From positions 496,001 through 560,000 of the forward strand of contig CAWJNF010000001.1 in the NCBI GenBank assembly GCA_963844235.1: DNA of 64,000 nucleotides. The letters are read 5' to 3'. Each line of letters opens with the position of its first letter. Position 1 is the stretch's first letter. The notes beneath the pieces were generated by a model. That model did no database searches, was not told the DNA's origin, and worked only from the letters and a program-made list of their open reading frames with translations. The position numbers and the translations under genes are program-made. Below are positions 42,498 through 52,876 of this stretch, in pieces. This stretch comes from CAWJNF01 sp963844235. Its GTDB lineage: Bacteria > Actinomycetota > Thermoleophilia > Gaiellales > Gaiellaceae.

Positions 42498-43426
42498 TCG
42501 TACGTAGCCGGCGCCGCGACGTCGACGGCCGCGGGCCGTGGCATCCGGATGCGCGAGAGCACGACACCGGCGACGATCACGATGCCGCCCACCCATTGGA
42601 GGGCAATGATCTGCTCGGAGAGCAACAGCATTGCGGAGATGGCCCCGAAGAACGGTTGCAGGTTGAGGTAGATGGAGGCTCGCGCGGTTCCGACCCTGGC
42701 GACTCCGGCGAACCACAGCAGGTTCGCGGGTGCGAAGGTGAGGGCGGTGAAGGCGAGGCAGATCCAGGCGAGCTCGCTCACGTCTCCCCAGTCGGTCTGC
42801 ACCAGCTCCGGCGCCGCAGCCGCGAGCAGGACGGGTAGGCAGAACAGCGACGCGATGGCGTTCACCCGAAGCGTGCCGTGCCGGCGCACGATCGGAGCAA
42901 GCCCGATCGAGTAGAGGGCGAAGGAGGCCGGAGCGTAGAGAGCGAGCAGGATGCCGCCGACGCTGGCATGCAGCCCGGTGGTGGCCCCGACCGCCACCAG
43001 CCCGACGCCGGTAAACGAGACCAGCGCCGCCAGCCAGCGGCGTCTGTCGAGGCGCTCGATCCCGAGGAGCTGGGAGAAGAGGGCTGCAAAGAGCGGCATC
43101 GTGCCGATGAGAAGCGCGACCGTTGCCGCGCTGGCGAACTCGACCGACCAGGAGAAGGCGATCCAGTTGGACGAGAAGACGAGCCCACCCCACAGCGCGA
43201 GGCGCAGGACGTCGCGGCGGTCGAGCCGAAGGCTTCCGTAGCGTCGAAACGCGAACACGACGAACGTCAAGGTTGCGATGGCGAATTGCGGCGCAGCGAA
43301 CGAGAGCGGAGAGAAACCGTGGTCGAACGCGTACTTGGTGAGCGCGACGTTGAAGCCCCAGACAGCCACGCAGCCGAGCAGGATCAGATCGGTGGCCTGG
43401 ATCCGACGCACGGCGCATGTTCCCAC
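42494..43426 (-). CDS. EamA/DMT family transporter
   Basis: A 310-aa membrane protein with about ten predicted helices in two EamA halves (VAVWGFNVALTKYA in the first, FTALTFAPANLLWFAGVARVG in the second). Drug/metabolite-superfamily exporters of this type export amino acids or small metabolites. GTG start at 43426 with GGAG about 9 bp upstream. A 222-bp partial copy lies at 35471-35692. Confidence 0.9.
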   Translation of the reverse strand: MGTCAVRRIQATDLILLGCVAVWGFNVALTKYAFDHGFSPLSFAAPQFAIATLTFVVFAFRRYGSLRLDRRDVLRLALWGGLVFSSNWIAFSWSVEFASAATVALLIGTMPLFAALFSQLLGIERLDRRRWLAALVSFTGVGLVAVGATTGLHASVGGILLALYAPASFALYSIGLAPIVRRHGTLRVNAIASLFCLPVLLAAAAPELVQTDWGDVSELAWICLAFTALTFAPANLLWFAGVARVGTARASIYLNLQPFFGAISAMLLLSEQIIALQWVGGIVIVAGVVLSRIRMPRPAAVDVAAPATYD

Positions 43427-43659
43427 GCAGGGGCTCCGGACTGCGGCAGTCCTCAGGCGTCGGCTCCCCAGGAATTGCTCTGTTTCCCCCGATGGGATAC
43501 AAATGGCCGAAGAGCATTTCGTCCACCTAGACCGTGACGCGGCTCATCGGCATTGGAAGGTCCACCCCGTGACGCTCGTCCCGTATGAAACGGCTACTTC
43601 CGCCGCCAGGCCTCGATGGCCGGCGACCGCGTTCGAGACCGCCAACCCAAGGAGGAACG

Positions 43660-44220
43660 ATGGCGACCAGCGAAGCCCCCACTGACAACGGAGTCAATGT
43701 CCAGGCGCTCCTCGACGCCCGCACGGCGCTCGTGGACTCCCCGGAGGGAGCGCAGTTCACCTGGCGTGCCAGCAACGAGTGGCTCAGGGGGACCCACAGC
43801 CAGAGCTCGATCAACAACTTCTTCGGCCTCGGCGACGAGCAGAGCCACCGCACCTCGTGGTCCTTCGACGCCGACCACCCCGAGATCTTCGCCTCCGAGG
43901 ACAACGGCGTGACGCCGGTCGAGTTCGTGCTCGTCGGCCTGGCGAGCTGCCTCACCGCGGGAGTCGCCGCAGTCGCGCAGAACCGCGGTATCCAGCTCAA
44001 CTCGGTCAAGGCGACGATCGAAGGCGACATGGACATCCTCGGGATCCTCGGAGGCGATCCGGAGGTCCGCAACGGCTTCAACGGAATCAGGGTCAACTAC
44101 GAGATCGACGCCGACGCGACGCCCGAGGAGATCGAGGCCATCGTCGCCCAGTCGCAGAAGCGATCCGCCGTGTTCGACGTGGTCACGAACCCGACGAGCG
44201 TGACGGTGCAGGTCAACTGA
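43660..44220 (+). CDS. OsmC/Ohr family protein
   Basis: A 186-aa OsmC-like protein; ATG at 43660 has a strong AAGGAGG site. The family motif VEFVLVGLASCLTAGVAAVA with the conserved Cys is near residues 88-106, and the C-terminal part ends in TSVTVQVN. OsmC proteins reduce organic hydroperoxides or act as thiol carriers; only one of the usual two cysteines is obvious, so the peroxidase role is uncertain. It is co-translated with the FAD oxidoreductase that overlaps its stop. Confidence 0.9.
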   Translation: MATSEAPTDNGVNVQALLDARTALVDSPEGAQFTWRASNEWLRGTHSQSSINNFFGLGDEQSHRTSWSFDADHPEIFASEDNGVTPVEFVLVGLASCLTAGVAAVAQNRGIQLNSVKATIEGDMDILGILGGDPEVRNGFNGIRVNYEIDADATPEEIEAIVAQSQKRSAVFDVVTNPTSVTVQVN

Positions 44221-45479
44221 GCAAGTCCGGCCTCCCGGAACGTACGACAACGGTCGTCGTCGGAGCAGGACACTCCGGTCTCGCAGTCAGCCATTTCCTC
44301 TCCCTGCGCTCGATCGACCACGTGGTCGTCGAGCGCGGGGAGGTTGCCAACAGCTGGCGGACCCAGCGCTGGGATGCGCTGCGGTTGCTGACGCCCAACT
44401 GGCTGAGCGCGCTACCGGGCGTCGCCTACGAGGGCGACGACCCCGACGGGTTCATGACGATGCCGGAGGTCATCGAGTTCATCGACCGGTACGCGTCCAC
44501 CGTCGACGCACCGGTGCGGACCGGGACAACCGTGACAGACGTGCGCAGCGTCGACGGCGGCTACCGCGTCACGACCGACCAGGGGGCGTGGGAGGCCCCC
44601 ACCGTCATGCTGGCCGGCGGGGGGTTCAACCTTTGCCACCTGCCGGATCTCGCTGCCGACGTGCCCGACTCGGTGGAGGTGATCTCGCCGCTCGACTACC
44701 GGCGGCCGGACCAGCTCCCGACGGGCGGGGTCCTCGTGGTCGGCGCGTCGGCGACCGGGATCCAGCTCGCGGACGAGATCCACCGGTCGGGGCGGCCGGT
44801 CACGCTCTGCGTCGGAGAGCACGTGCGGATGCCTCGTCTCTACCGGGGACGCGACGTCACGTGGTGGATGAGGATGGCGGGCGTCTGGGACGAGCGTTAC
44901 GACGAGATCGACGACATCGTCCGCGGCCGCAACATCCCCTCCCCTCAGCTCGTCGGAACGCCGGACCGAGCCACGCTCGACCTGAACGCCCTCACCGCCC
45001 AGGGCGTCGCGCTGGTGGGTCGCCTCGGCGCCATCCGGGACGGCGTGGCCCTCTTCTCGGGGTCGCTGCGCAACGTGTGCTCGCTCGCCGACCTCAAGCT
45101 GGGCCGGCTGCTCGACCGCTTCGACGAGTGGGCGCTCGGCAGCGGCGTCGACGGCGACGTCGATCCCCCGCATCGCCTGGAGCCGACTCGTCTCGACGTC
45201 GAGCCGCCGCTCTCGCTGGATCTCCGTTCGGGGGAGATCGCAACGATCGTGTGGGCGACCGGCTTCCGATCCGACTACTCGTGGCTGCAGGTGCCCGTGC
45301 TCGACCGCAAGGGGCGGCTGCGTCACGACGGCGGCGTGGTAACCGGCGCCCCCGGCATGTACGCGATCGGGCTGAACCTCCTCCGCCGTCGCAAGTCGAG
45401 CTTCATCCACGGGGCCGAGGACGACGCCCGTGAGCTCACCGACCACCTCGCTGCCTACCTCGGCGCGGCGCCGAGGTAA
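44217..45479 (+). CDS. FAD-dependent oxidoreductase, CzcO/flavin-monooxygenase type
   Basis: About 420 aa with two dinucleotide sites: FAD motif VVVGAGHSGLA near the start and NADPH motif VLVVGASATG near residue 177. ERGEVANSWRTQRWDAL is a typical FMO-like stretch. There is no ATG, GTG or TTG between the OsmC gene and the FAD motif; the frame runs back through osmC without start codons, so I place the start at CTG 44217, overlapping the osmC stop (CTGA). A missed upstream indel is the alternative. It probably works with the OsmC protein in thiol or peroxide metabolism. Confidence 0.82.
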   Translation: MSKSGLPERTTTVVVGAGHSGLAVSHFLSLRSIDHVVVERGEVANSWRTQRWDALRLLTPNWLSALPGVAYEGDDPDGFMTMPEVIEFIDRYASTVDAPVRTGTTVTDVRSVDGGYRVTTDQGAWEAPTVMLAGGGFNLCHLPDLAADVPDSVEVISPLDYRRPDQLPTGGVLVVGASATGIQLADEIHRSGRPVTLCVGEHVRMPRLYRGRDVTWWMRMAGVWDERYDEIDDIVRGRNIPSPQLVGTPDRATLDLNALTAQGVALVGRLGAIRDGVALFSGSLRNVCSLADLKLGRLLDRFDEWALGSGVDGDVDPPHRLEPTRLDVEPPLSLDLRSGEIATIVWATGFRSDYSWLQVPVLDRKGRLRHDGGVVTGAPGMYAIGLNLLRRRKSSFIHGAEDDARELTDHLAAYLGAAPR

Positions 45480-45490
45480 GCGAGGCGTCG

Positions 45491-46010
45491 CTACTCGGGC
45501 AAGGGCATCGCGAGCCGGCTCGTGACGAGCCCGGTGTTGAGGCCGATCGTGCGCAGGCCGCCGAACAGGCGTGCGTGCTCGATCTTGCAGCAGCGGTCCA
45601 TCACGACCTGCAGGCCCGCCGCGCGTGCTATCTCAGCCGGCCTCTTCGCTGATCACGCCGAGCTGCAGCCACAGCACCTTGGCGCCGATGGCGATGGCCT
45701 GCTCGGCGATCTGCGGGGCCTCGTCGGCCGGTCGGAAGACGTCGACGATCTCGATCGGGCGGGGATGCGCGGCGGCCGCGTCCTCGAGGTTGGCGTAGAC
45801 CGGGCGGCCGAGGATCTCCTCCCCGGCCCGCACCGGGTTGACCGGAACGATGTCGTAGCCGTTGGCATCCAGGTAGATGGCGGCGAACGAGCTGGCGTTG
45901 TAGTAGTTCGTGCTCAGGCCGACCATGGCGATCGTCCGGTAGGAGGTGAGGATCCGGAAGCGCTCTGCCTTCGTCAGCCCGAGGCCGTTGCGTTCGCCGA
46001 CAGCGGTCAT
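45491..46010 (-). CDS. CoA-binding domain protein (YccU-like), reconstructed across a frameshift at about 45635
   Basis: ATG at 46010, 7 bp after metY. The first frame gives the Rossmann CoA-binding core (YRTIAMVGLSTN, VPVNPVRAGEEILGRPVYA, WLQLGVISEEAG) and stops at 45633. Dropping one base at 45635 continues as EIARAAGLQVVMDRCCKIEH and GLRTIGLNTGLVTSRL, ending at TAG 45491, about 172 aa. VMDRCxKIEH is a conserved family motif, so the extension is genuine. Such genes often neighbour O-acetylhomoserine sulfhydrylases; their function is unproven. It is convergent with the FAD oxidoreductase. Confidence 0.8.
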
Positions 46011-46017
46011 CGTCGGT

Positions 46018-47386
46018 TCACGTCTGGTAGGGCGCGCCGAACGCCTTGGAGAGGATCGAGTGACCGCGGCCGTTGTGCGCTGCCCGAGCGGCGGTTACGT
46101 TCTGCGAGGCCTCGAGTGCCCGCTCCAGGTCCCACAGGATGTCCTCGATGCTCTCGATGCCGATCGAGAGCCGGACGCGCTCCGGGCCGATGCCGGCCGC
46201 CCGCAGCTCGTCCTCGGTCAGCTGCTGGTGGGTGGTCGAGGCGGGGTGGATGACGAGAGACTTCGCGTCGCCGACGTTGGCCAGATGGCTGAACAGCTCG
46301 AACGACTCGATCAGCTTCCGGCCGGCATCACGGCCGCCGCGGATCCCGAAGGTGAAGATGGAGCCGGCGCCCTTCGGCAGGTACTTCTGCGCCAGCTCGT
46401 GGTAGCGATTGGAGGGCAGGCCGGGGTAATCGACGTACTCGACGGCCTCGTGCTGCCTCCAGGAACTCGGCCACGCGTTGGGCGTTGGCGATATGCCGGT
46501 CCATCCGCACTGGCAGGGTCTCGAGCCCGATCAGCATCTGCCAGGCCGTGAACGGCGCCATCGTCGGGCCGTAGTCGCGCAGCGTCTCCGCCCGGCACTT
46601 GAGCAGCCAGCCGAAGTCCCCGAAGTACTCGAAGAAGCGGAGATCGTGGTAGCCCTTGGACGGCTCCGTCATGCCCGGGAACTTGCCGTTGTCCCACGGG
46701 AAGCGACCCGCGTCGACGATCACGCCGCCGATCGCCGTGCCGTGACCGCAGATGAACTTCGTCGCGGAATGGACCACGATGTCCGCCCCCCACTCGAGCG
46801 GCCGGCACAGGTACGGCGTCGCGAACGTGTTGTCGACGACGAGCGGGACGCCGTTCTCGTGCGCGAGAGCGGCCAGCTGCTCGATGTCGATCACGTCGAT
46901 CGTCGGGTTCCCGATCATCTCGGCGTAGAACGCCTTGGTCTTCGGAGTCACCGCCGCCTTCCACTGGTCGAGGTCCGAGCCGTCGACGAAGCGGGCGTTG
47001 ATCCCGACCTTGCGGAAGCTCACGTCGAACTGCTGAAAGCTGCCGCCGTAGAGGCTCCGGGAGGAGACGAACTCGTCGCCCGCCTCCATCAGCGTGAACA
47101 GCGCCAGGTGCTGCGCTGCCTGCCCGGAAGACGTGGCCACCGCTCCGATGCCGTTCTCCAGGGCGGCGATTCGTTCCTCGAACACGGCCGTCGTCGGATT
47201 CATGATCCGCGAGTAGACGTTCCCGAAGCGCTGCAACGCGAACAGATTCGCCGCGTGGTCGGTGTCCTCGAAGACGTACGCCCCCGTCTGGTAGATCGGC
47301 ACCGCACGGCTCCCCGTCACCGGATCGGGTCGCTGGCCTGCGTGCACCGCCAGCGTGTCGAAGCCGAACTGCATGTCCTCGCTCAT
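46018..47386 (-). CDS. metY: O-acetylhomoserine sulfhydrylase (aminocarboxypropyltransferase), reconstructed across a frameshift at about 46453
   Basis: A PLP enzyme of the Cys/Met metabolism family, about 455 aa once joined. It starts MSEDMQFGFDTLAVHAGQ. PLP-site features are SSGQAAQHLAL, FAEMIGNPT-type and VVDNTFATPYL segments and the Schiff-base lysine in HSATKFICGHGT. The frame breaks after RVAEFLEA (46453); the other frame continues EAVEYVDYPGLPSN and KGAGSIFTFGIRGG and then HPASTTHQQL, ending GAPYQT at TGA 46018. It makes homocysteine from O-acetylhomoserine and sulfide. An inverted repeat (GATCTT/AAGATC, 47420-47452) lies in its leader. It is first in an operon with the CoA-binding gene. 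Confidence 0.87.
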
Positions 47387-47708
47387 GGCAGCCAATGCTA
47401 GCGGTCGCTCGCCGCTGCCGATCTTGCCGGAGCTCGGAGCGCGGGGAAGATCGGCCGGCCCCGTGCCGTCCTGAGCACACGATGACGAACGGTCGGATCC
47501 GCGTGGAGCGCCTGTCGCACCCGCGTCGTGGTTTCCGGCCAGAACCCTTGCCGGCGACTTCGCCGATGAGCTCGCGGTCAGGCGGAGGTCGGCACGCGCG
47601 CGCAAACCATGCCCGACTCTGGACGGCGATCGTCGCCGCGTCTGCTGCGAGCCGCAGAGGCGCGTCGCCGTCGCCAGCATCGACAACCGCAAACACTGGA
47701 GATTCTCC
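47387..47708 (+). other. 322-bp divergent gap between metY and hypX
   Basis: It should contain both promoters. I see a hairpin with arms 47420-47425 and 47447-47452 on the metY side. I looked for SAM-riboswitch hallmarks such as the conserved GGCAACC-type core and found none. No small gene is supported. Confidence 0.45.
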
Positions 47709-49478
47709 ATGACCAGCCTCGCCACATCTGCCAGCGCCAGTCGGCTCGCGCCGCCTGCTCGGCGCGCCGAGCGGCCGCTTCGGATCCTCTTCCTCGCCTC
47801 TGCCCACAACAGTCTCAGCCAGCGGGTCTTCGTGGCCCTGACCGACCTGGGTCACGCTGTCTCGGTCGAGGTCGTGGACTCGAGTGAGGCGATCGAGGCG
47901 GCGGTGGCGCGTCACACTCCCGAGCTGATCCTCTGCCCGATGCTCAAGTCGATCATTCCAGAGTCCGTCTGGAGCAAGCATCGTTGCCTGATCGTGCACC
48001 CGGGCCCCCGGGGCGACCGGGGGCCGTCCTCGCTCGATTGGGCGATCGAGCTCGAGATGGCAGAGTGGGGGGTGACGGTGCTGGAGGCGACCGGCGAGGT
48101 CGACGGCGGTTGCGTCTGGGCGTCGCGCACGTTCCCCACGCGCGAAGCGGGGAAGAGCAGCCTGTACCGCCACGAGGTCCGCCGCGCCGCGATCGAGGCC
48201 GTCCTCGAGGCGGTGTCGGCGGTCGCCGCCGGCGGACCGGTGGCCGAGCCGGTCGACCACGGCGATCCGAGCGTGGTCGGCCGCCCACGTCCGTTGATGC
48301 GGCAGCCCGACCGCGCGATCGACTGGAGCTCCGACTCGACGACGACAGTGATCCGCCGCATCCGCGCCGCTGAGGGCCACCCGGGCGTGGTCGACTCCAT
48401 CGGGGGGACCGAGTTCCATCTCTTCGATGTCCACCGCGAGGACACGCTGCGCGGCGTACCCGGCGAGATCGTCGCGCAGCGGCACGGCGCGATCTGCCGC
48501 GCGACGGTCGACGGAGCCGTCTGGATCGGCCAGCTGAAGCGCTCGGGCCACTTCAAGCTTCCCGCGACGCGCGCGCTCGCCGTTGCCGGACACGAGCTCG
48601 ACGTCGCGGAGCTGCCCGCGCCGCTGCACGCGCCGCCGTTCGCCCCGCGGACGTTCCGCGAGGTCGCCTACGAGGAGCGCCGCGGTGTGGGCTACCTGCA
48701 CTTCGACTTCTACAACGGCGCGATGAGCACGGATCAGTGTCGAAGGCTGCTCGACGCGTACCGCTTCGCGCGCTCCCGCGGGACGAGCGTGATCGTGCTC
48801 ATGGGCGGCGTCGACTTCTTCTCGAACGGCATCCACCTGAACGTGATCGAGGCAGCCGAGGACCCGGCGGCGGAGTCCTGGTCGAATCTCCAGGCGATCG
48901 ACGACGTCGTCCTCGAAGTGATCGACACCGACTCTCAGGTCGTGATCTCGGCGCTCATGGGGGATGCAGCAGCGGGCGGTGTGCCGTTCGCGCTCGCGGC
49001 CGACCATGTCCTCGCGCGCGAAGACGTCGTCCTCAACCCCTACTACGGGCACATGGGCGGCCTCTACGGCTCCGAGTACTGGACGTACCTGCTGCCGAGG
49101 CGTGTGGGCGAGGAGATGACGGCCGTGCTCACGTCTGCGCCGTTCGAGCCTCTCGGAGCGCGCCGCGCGGTGGAGATCGGGCTGATCGACCACGCCTTCG
49201 GCGACACCGCCGAGCAATTCCGCGTCGGCGTTCGCCGCTACGCCCAGCAGCTGGCGTCCAGCCCCGCCAGGCTTGCCGAGCTGGCCGAGAAGCGCCACTC
49301 GCGCGCCCGTGACGAGCAACGCAGACCGCTCGCCGCCTACCGTGCGGACGAACTCGCGCGATCGCGCGAGTGCTTCTTCGGCCCCGACCCCAGCTACCAC
49401 GAGGCCCGACGCCGCTTCGTCTACAAACTCGGGAGCGCGGTCGCGCCCGCGGCAGCGCTGACCGAGCCACTAGCCTGA
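47709..49478 (+). CDS. hypX: Hydrogenase maturation factor HypX/HoxX (formyl-to-CO enzyme)
   Basis: A 589-aa two-domain protein. Residues about 25-290 form a formyl-THF transferase/hydrolase-like domain with the HypX signature HPGPRGDRGPSSLDWAIE and WGVTVLEATGEVDGG. Residues about 310-560 form an enoyl-CoA-hydratase/isomerase-like domain with GGVDFFSNGIHLNVIEAA and GDAAAGGVPFALAADHV. Known HypX proteins transfer formyl from formyl-THF to CoA and decarbonylate formyl-CoA to supply the CO ligand of [NiFe]-hydrogenases under oxic conditions. ATG at 47709 with GGAG 6-9 bp upstream. No hydrogenase or hyp genes lie in this window, so it is either an orphan accessory gene or its partners are elsewhere. 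Confidence 0.88.
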   Translation: MTSLATSASASRLAPPARRAERPLRILFLASAHNSLSQRVFVALTDLGHAVSVEVVDSSEAIEAAVARHTPELILCPMLKSIIPESVWSKHRCLIVHPGPRGDRGPSSLDWAIELEMAEWGVTVLEATGEVDGGCVWASRTFPTREAGKSSLYRHEVRRAAIEAVLEAVSAVAAGGPVAEPVDHGDPSVVGRPRPLMRQPDRAIDWSSDSTTTVIRRIRAAEGHPGVVDSIGGTEFHLFDVHREDTLRGVPGEIVAQRHGAICRATVDGAVWIGQLKRSGHFKLPATRALAVAGHELDVAELPAPLHAPPFAPRTFREVAYEERRGVGYLHFDFYNGAMSTDQCRRLLDAYRFARSRGTSVIVLMGGVDFFSNGIHLNVIEAAEDPAAESWSNLQAIDDVVLEVIDTDSQVVISALMGDAAAGGVPFALAADHVLAREDVVLNPYYGHMGGLYGSEYWTYLLPRRVGEEMTAVLTSAPFEPLGARRAVEIGLIDHAFGDTAEQFRVGVRRYAQQLASSPARLAELAEKRHSRARDEQRRPLAAYRADELARSRECFFGPDPSYHEARRRFVYKLGSAVAPAAALTEPLA

Positions 49479-49782
49479 CCCAGCGGGCGCCGAAACTCCG
49501 CCGAGGTGGGTGGGTGACCCGCGTCCACCCTCCGCGCGCCGTTCTGGTCGAGGTCCGAGCCGACGACGAAGCGGGCGTGCCCGCCACCAGGAGCGTCCGA
49601 TGTGGACGAGCGACCTCTGGCCGCGGCTCCGGCGGACGCCAAACGTGCGCCGGGTCGTGCAGGCCCGGCGAGTAGACGCGCGTGGCAACGCTCAATCGAG
49701 CTGGTGTTCCGTGGTGTTTTTCAGCTCTTGATCGTGGGCCCGTCGGCCGGGTCGCTGTACCGCACCGGGGGCCCCGCCGGGC
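49479..49782 (+). other. 304-bp gap with a scrap of metY-like sequence
   Basis: Between the hypX stop and the helicase stop. Around 49541-49575 about 35 bp nearly match 46966-47000 within metY (minus-strand reading ARFVVGSDLDQ against ARFVDGSDLDQ). Otherwise I see no gene, tRNA or terminator. Confidence 0.4.
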
Positions 49783-52700
49783 CTACGCGACGGCAGCGGC
49801 GAACGACGTGTACAGCTCCGCTGGCAGGTGGCGTTGAAGCTTCCAGACGAGCGCGATCGGTCGATCGCCCTCGTGGCTCACGTACGTCGCGGGACCCAGG
49901 CACCAGAATGCGCGGTCAGTGGTTCGGAGCCGGGCGAACAGCACGACGTTTGTTCGCTCGTCGCGCTGCCGGATGTACCTCTGGCCCGTGGTGCTGTCCG
50001 CGGCGGTCGCTGACTGGCTTTCCCAGTGGATCAGCTCGGGGCTGATCGCGTAGTCGCGGTACCGGGTCGTGGGGGAGAAGCCGCCCACGCTCTTGTCGAG
50101 CGTGAACGCGAAGAGGTCCGTTCGCGACTGCGTTTCCCACCAAACACCGGTCTGCCAGGTCGGCGGCTTTGGGCCTTCTCCGACATCGAACGCCGCGAGA
50201 ATCTCCGTGCGCGTGTAACGCGAATGGAGCGCGAGGGGCACGTTCGGGATCCCGAGCGGGTGATCAAGGTACTGCACGCGTTCAGGAAGCAACTCGAACA
50301 ACTCGGCCAGTTCTGCGCGAACCTGAGGATGCCCCCAGACCTGTGCCACCGCGTCGGCGAAGCTCGCTGGCTGCAGTCAGAGTGGTGAGCGACGAGACCA
50401 GCATGCGGAGCAGTCGCCGCTCACGCGGGCTCAGGCTCTCGAGCGCTGGCGGATAGTCGCTGCGAAGGAGCCTTGGGTAGGTCTCCAGCCGTTCGTCGTC
50501 GTCGACATGCAGCATTCGGCCTACGGCCCGCAGCAAAGGGTGCTCGGCAGGTCCTGCCGCGGCGGTCGGGAAGCCGATCTCGCGACGCATTTCTGTCCAG
50601 CTGTGGCCGGATGCGTAGACGTCCTCGAGTTCGAGCCCGCTGCTTTCGAGGTATTCGCCGAGGCTGAGGTCACCGAGCGAGCGAAGCTCTTCGCACCGCT
50701 CTCGCCATGTGGTCGGGATCGCTTCGCGGATGCTGCGGAGAACGATCTCGCGGGCCACGGGATCGAGGTCGAAGCTGCAACCGGCGGGCAGGAATGGGAA
50801 GTCGCGGCGAACCTGCCGCTCGACGTCCGCACGCGATCCACCCAGCAGAGCGCGCAGCCTTCGGTCGAACCGAAACTCCTTGCGGTGCGTGCCAACAAAG
50901 TCGAGAACGGTGCAGGCGCCCTTCCCTGCCGACTTCCGCAGCCCTCGCCCGAGTTGCTGCAGGAAGAGCGTTGGACTGTCCGTCGGACGAAGGAGCAGAA
51001 GCGTGTCGACGCTGGGGATGTCGACACCCTCGTTGAAGAGATCCACGGTGAAGACTGCCCGAAGCTTTCCCTCCGACAGATCACGTAACGCATTCCTGCG
51101 CTCGTCTGAACGACTTGTTGCCGAGAGTGCCACCGCAGGCAGTCCGAGCTCCCTGAAGCGCTGGGCCATGAAATGAGCATGGCCGACGCTGACGCAGTAG
51201 CCGAGGGCTCGCATCCGCGACGGATCGGCGATCTTTCGCCTGATTTCTTCGACTACCAAATGAGCCCACGCGTGGTCAGCTGTGAGGACGCCTTCGAGCG
51301 CTGCGATGTCATAACCCTGTCCGCGGCGCCACGGGACGCTGCGCAGGTCGAGCCCGTCATGAACACCGAAGTACGCAAACGGCGCGAGGTACTCCTGATC
51401 GATGGCATCCCACAGTCGCAGCTCCGCAGCGATTCGGCCGTCGAAGTGGCGGAGTACGTCGAGCCCATCCGCACGCTCAGGTGTCGCTGTCAGCCCGAGC
51501 AACTCGACAGGCTGGGCGCGGTCGAGGAGGGCCTCGTACGACGGCGCCGCGGCATGATGGAACTCGTCCACGATCACGACGTCGAAGTGGGTCGGATCGA
51601 TGTTCCGGACGTCGGCGCTGTGGAGGCTCTGGATTGACGCGAAGACGTGCTCGAACCGCTCGGGCCGGTGACCCCCGACCCACTTCTCGCCGAACGCTGC
51701 GTCGCGCAGTGCGTGCCGGAACGTCGCACGGCTCTGGTCGATGATCTCCTCGCGGTGAGCGACGAACAGGAGTCTGCTACGCCCGAGTTCCGATCGAATC
51801 CGCGCGTAGTCCACCGCCGCCATCACGGTCTTCCCGGTGCCGGTCGCCGCGACAATCAGGTTGCGATGGTGGCCCTGGTGACGGGCGAGGGTGACGTGCT
51901 CGAGCAGCGCCTCCTGAAATGGGCGTAGCTCGAGTTCGATCGGGCTGAGCAGCGTGACGTCGTCATGTGCGACTTCCCGAGTTCGCCGTCGGAACTCTGC
52001 AGCGTCATAGGACGCGAAGTCCCTGCTCTCCCAGTAGCTCGTGAAGACCGCCGTCATCTTCGCGACCGCATCGGGATTCCGCACGGCGGAGACGCGCACG
52101 TTCCACTCCAGCCCGAGCACCTGCGCCGAATGCGTCAAATTCGACGAGCCGATGTACGCAGTCGAGTAGCCGCTCTCACGGTGGAAGACCCAAGCCTTAG
52201 CGTGGAGCCGCGTAGATGACGTGTCGTATGAGACCTTGATCTGCGCTCCGAGCTGCTCAAGCTCGTCGAGAGCGCGTTGCTCTGTGCTGCTTGTGTAGAT
52301 CGTGGTCAGAACTCGCAACGGCTTGCCTTCCTCGCAGTGCTGGCGGAGTGCATTCGTCAGCGGACGCACGCCGCTCCAGCGAACGAAGGCCATGACGACG
52401 TCGATCGCGTCCGCCGAGGGCACTTCGGCGCGAAGCTCATGCCCGACGGATGGCTCGCCCGGGGCGTTCGTGAAGACGGTCGTGTCGAGCAGCGGCGTGA
52501 GTGGGCGCTCGATCGACTGTCGTCGTCCGTCCGGAAGACGTGGCAGCAACGCGACCAGTACGCGTCCGGGGTCGACAGGTTCGTCGCCGCGCAGATCGCT
52601 CTTTCCATCCGTGAGTGCCTGGAGGTGTCGTACGAGCGCGGCGGCGATGCGCACTGCCTCAGCGCTTCGCTTACCCTCCGGCGCTCGCTCGATTGCTCGC

Positions 52701-52876
52701 GCGAGCATGCCGGCGAGGTGGCGGGACACACGATCCGACGCCTCGGCGTCGCGCAGTTCGGCGAGTTCGGCCAGAAGCGTCCCGTCAGGAATCTCCTGGA
52801 GCAGCGCCTCGAGCCTGCGCGTCAGCAGCGCTTCATGCAGTCCGGGCTTGAGAGAGTTGCTGGTCAAGTCGCGCAA
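49783..52876 (-). CDS. PLD-nuclease/DEAD-box helicase/DUF3427 protein, reconstructed across a frameshift at about 50365
   Basis: About 1030 aa. The N-terminal half has a phospholipase-D-like nuclease site (HAKAWVFHRES and then GSSNLTHSA, near residues 220-250). The superfamily-2 helicase core follows with Walker A AATGTGKT, the DEFHH box, LGLTATPERADG, VDLFNEGVDIPSVD and QQLGRGLRKSAGKG. The main frame stops at 50282. Removing one base near 50365 gives SFADAVAQVWGHPQ and a DUF3427-like tail (TWQTGVWWE, NVVLFARLR) to 49783. The TTG start at 52876 is tentative. Helicases of this build act on foreign DNA or in repair and are often in mobile or defence regions. It has no clear partner genes here. 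Confidence 0.87.

Noticed and set aside
47387..47480. Possible SAM riboswitch upstream of metY
   Set aside because: Only a simple hairpin is visible; none of the conserved cores of the SAM riboswitch classes is present.
46311..49400. A 1029-codon minus-strand open frame
   Set aside because: It is a shadow opposite hypX; only its last part, inside metY, corresponds to real coding sequence after the frameshift.
49541..49575. Second metY gene
   Set aside because: Only about 35 bp resemble metY; too short to be more than a scrap or chance similarity.
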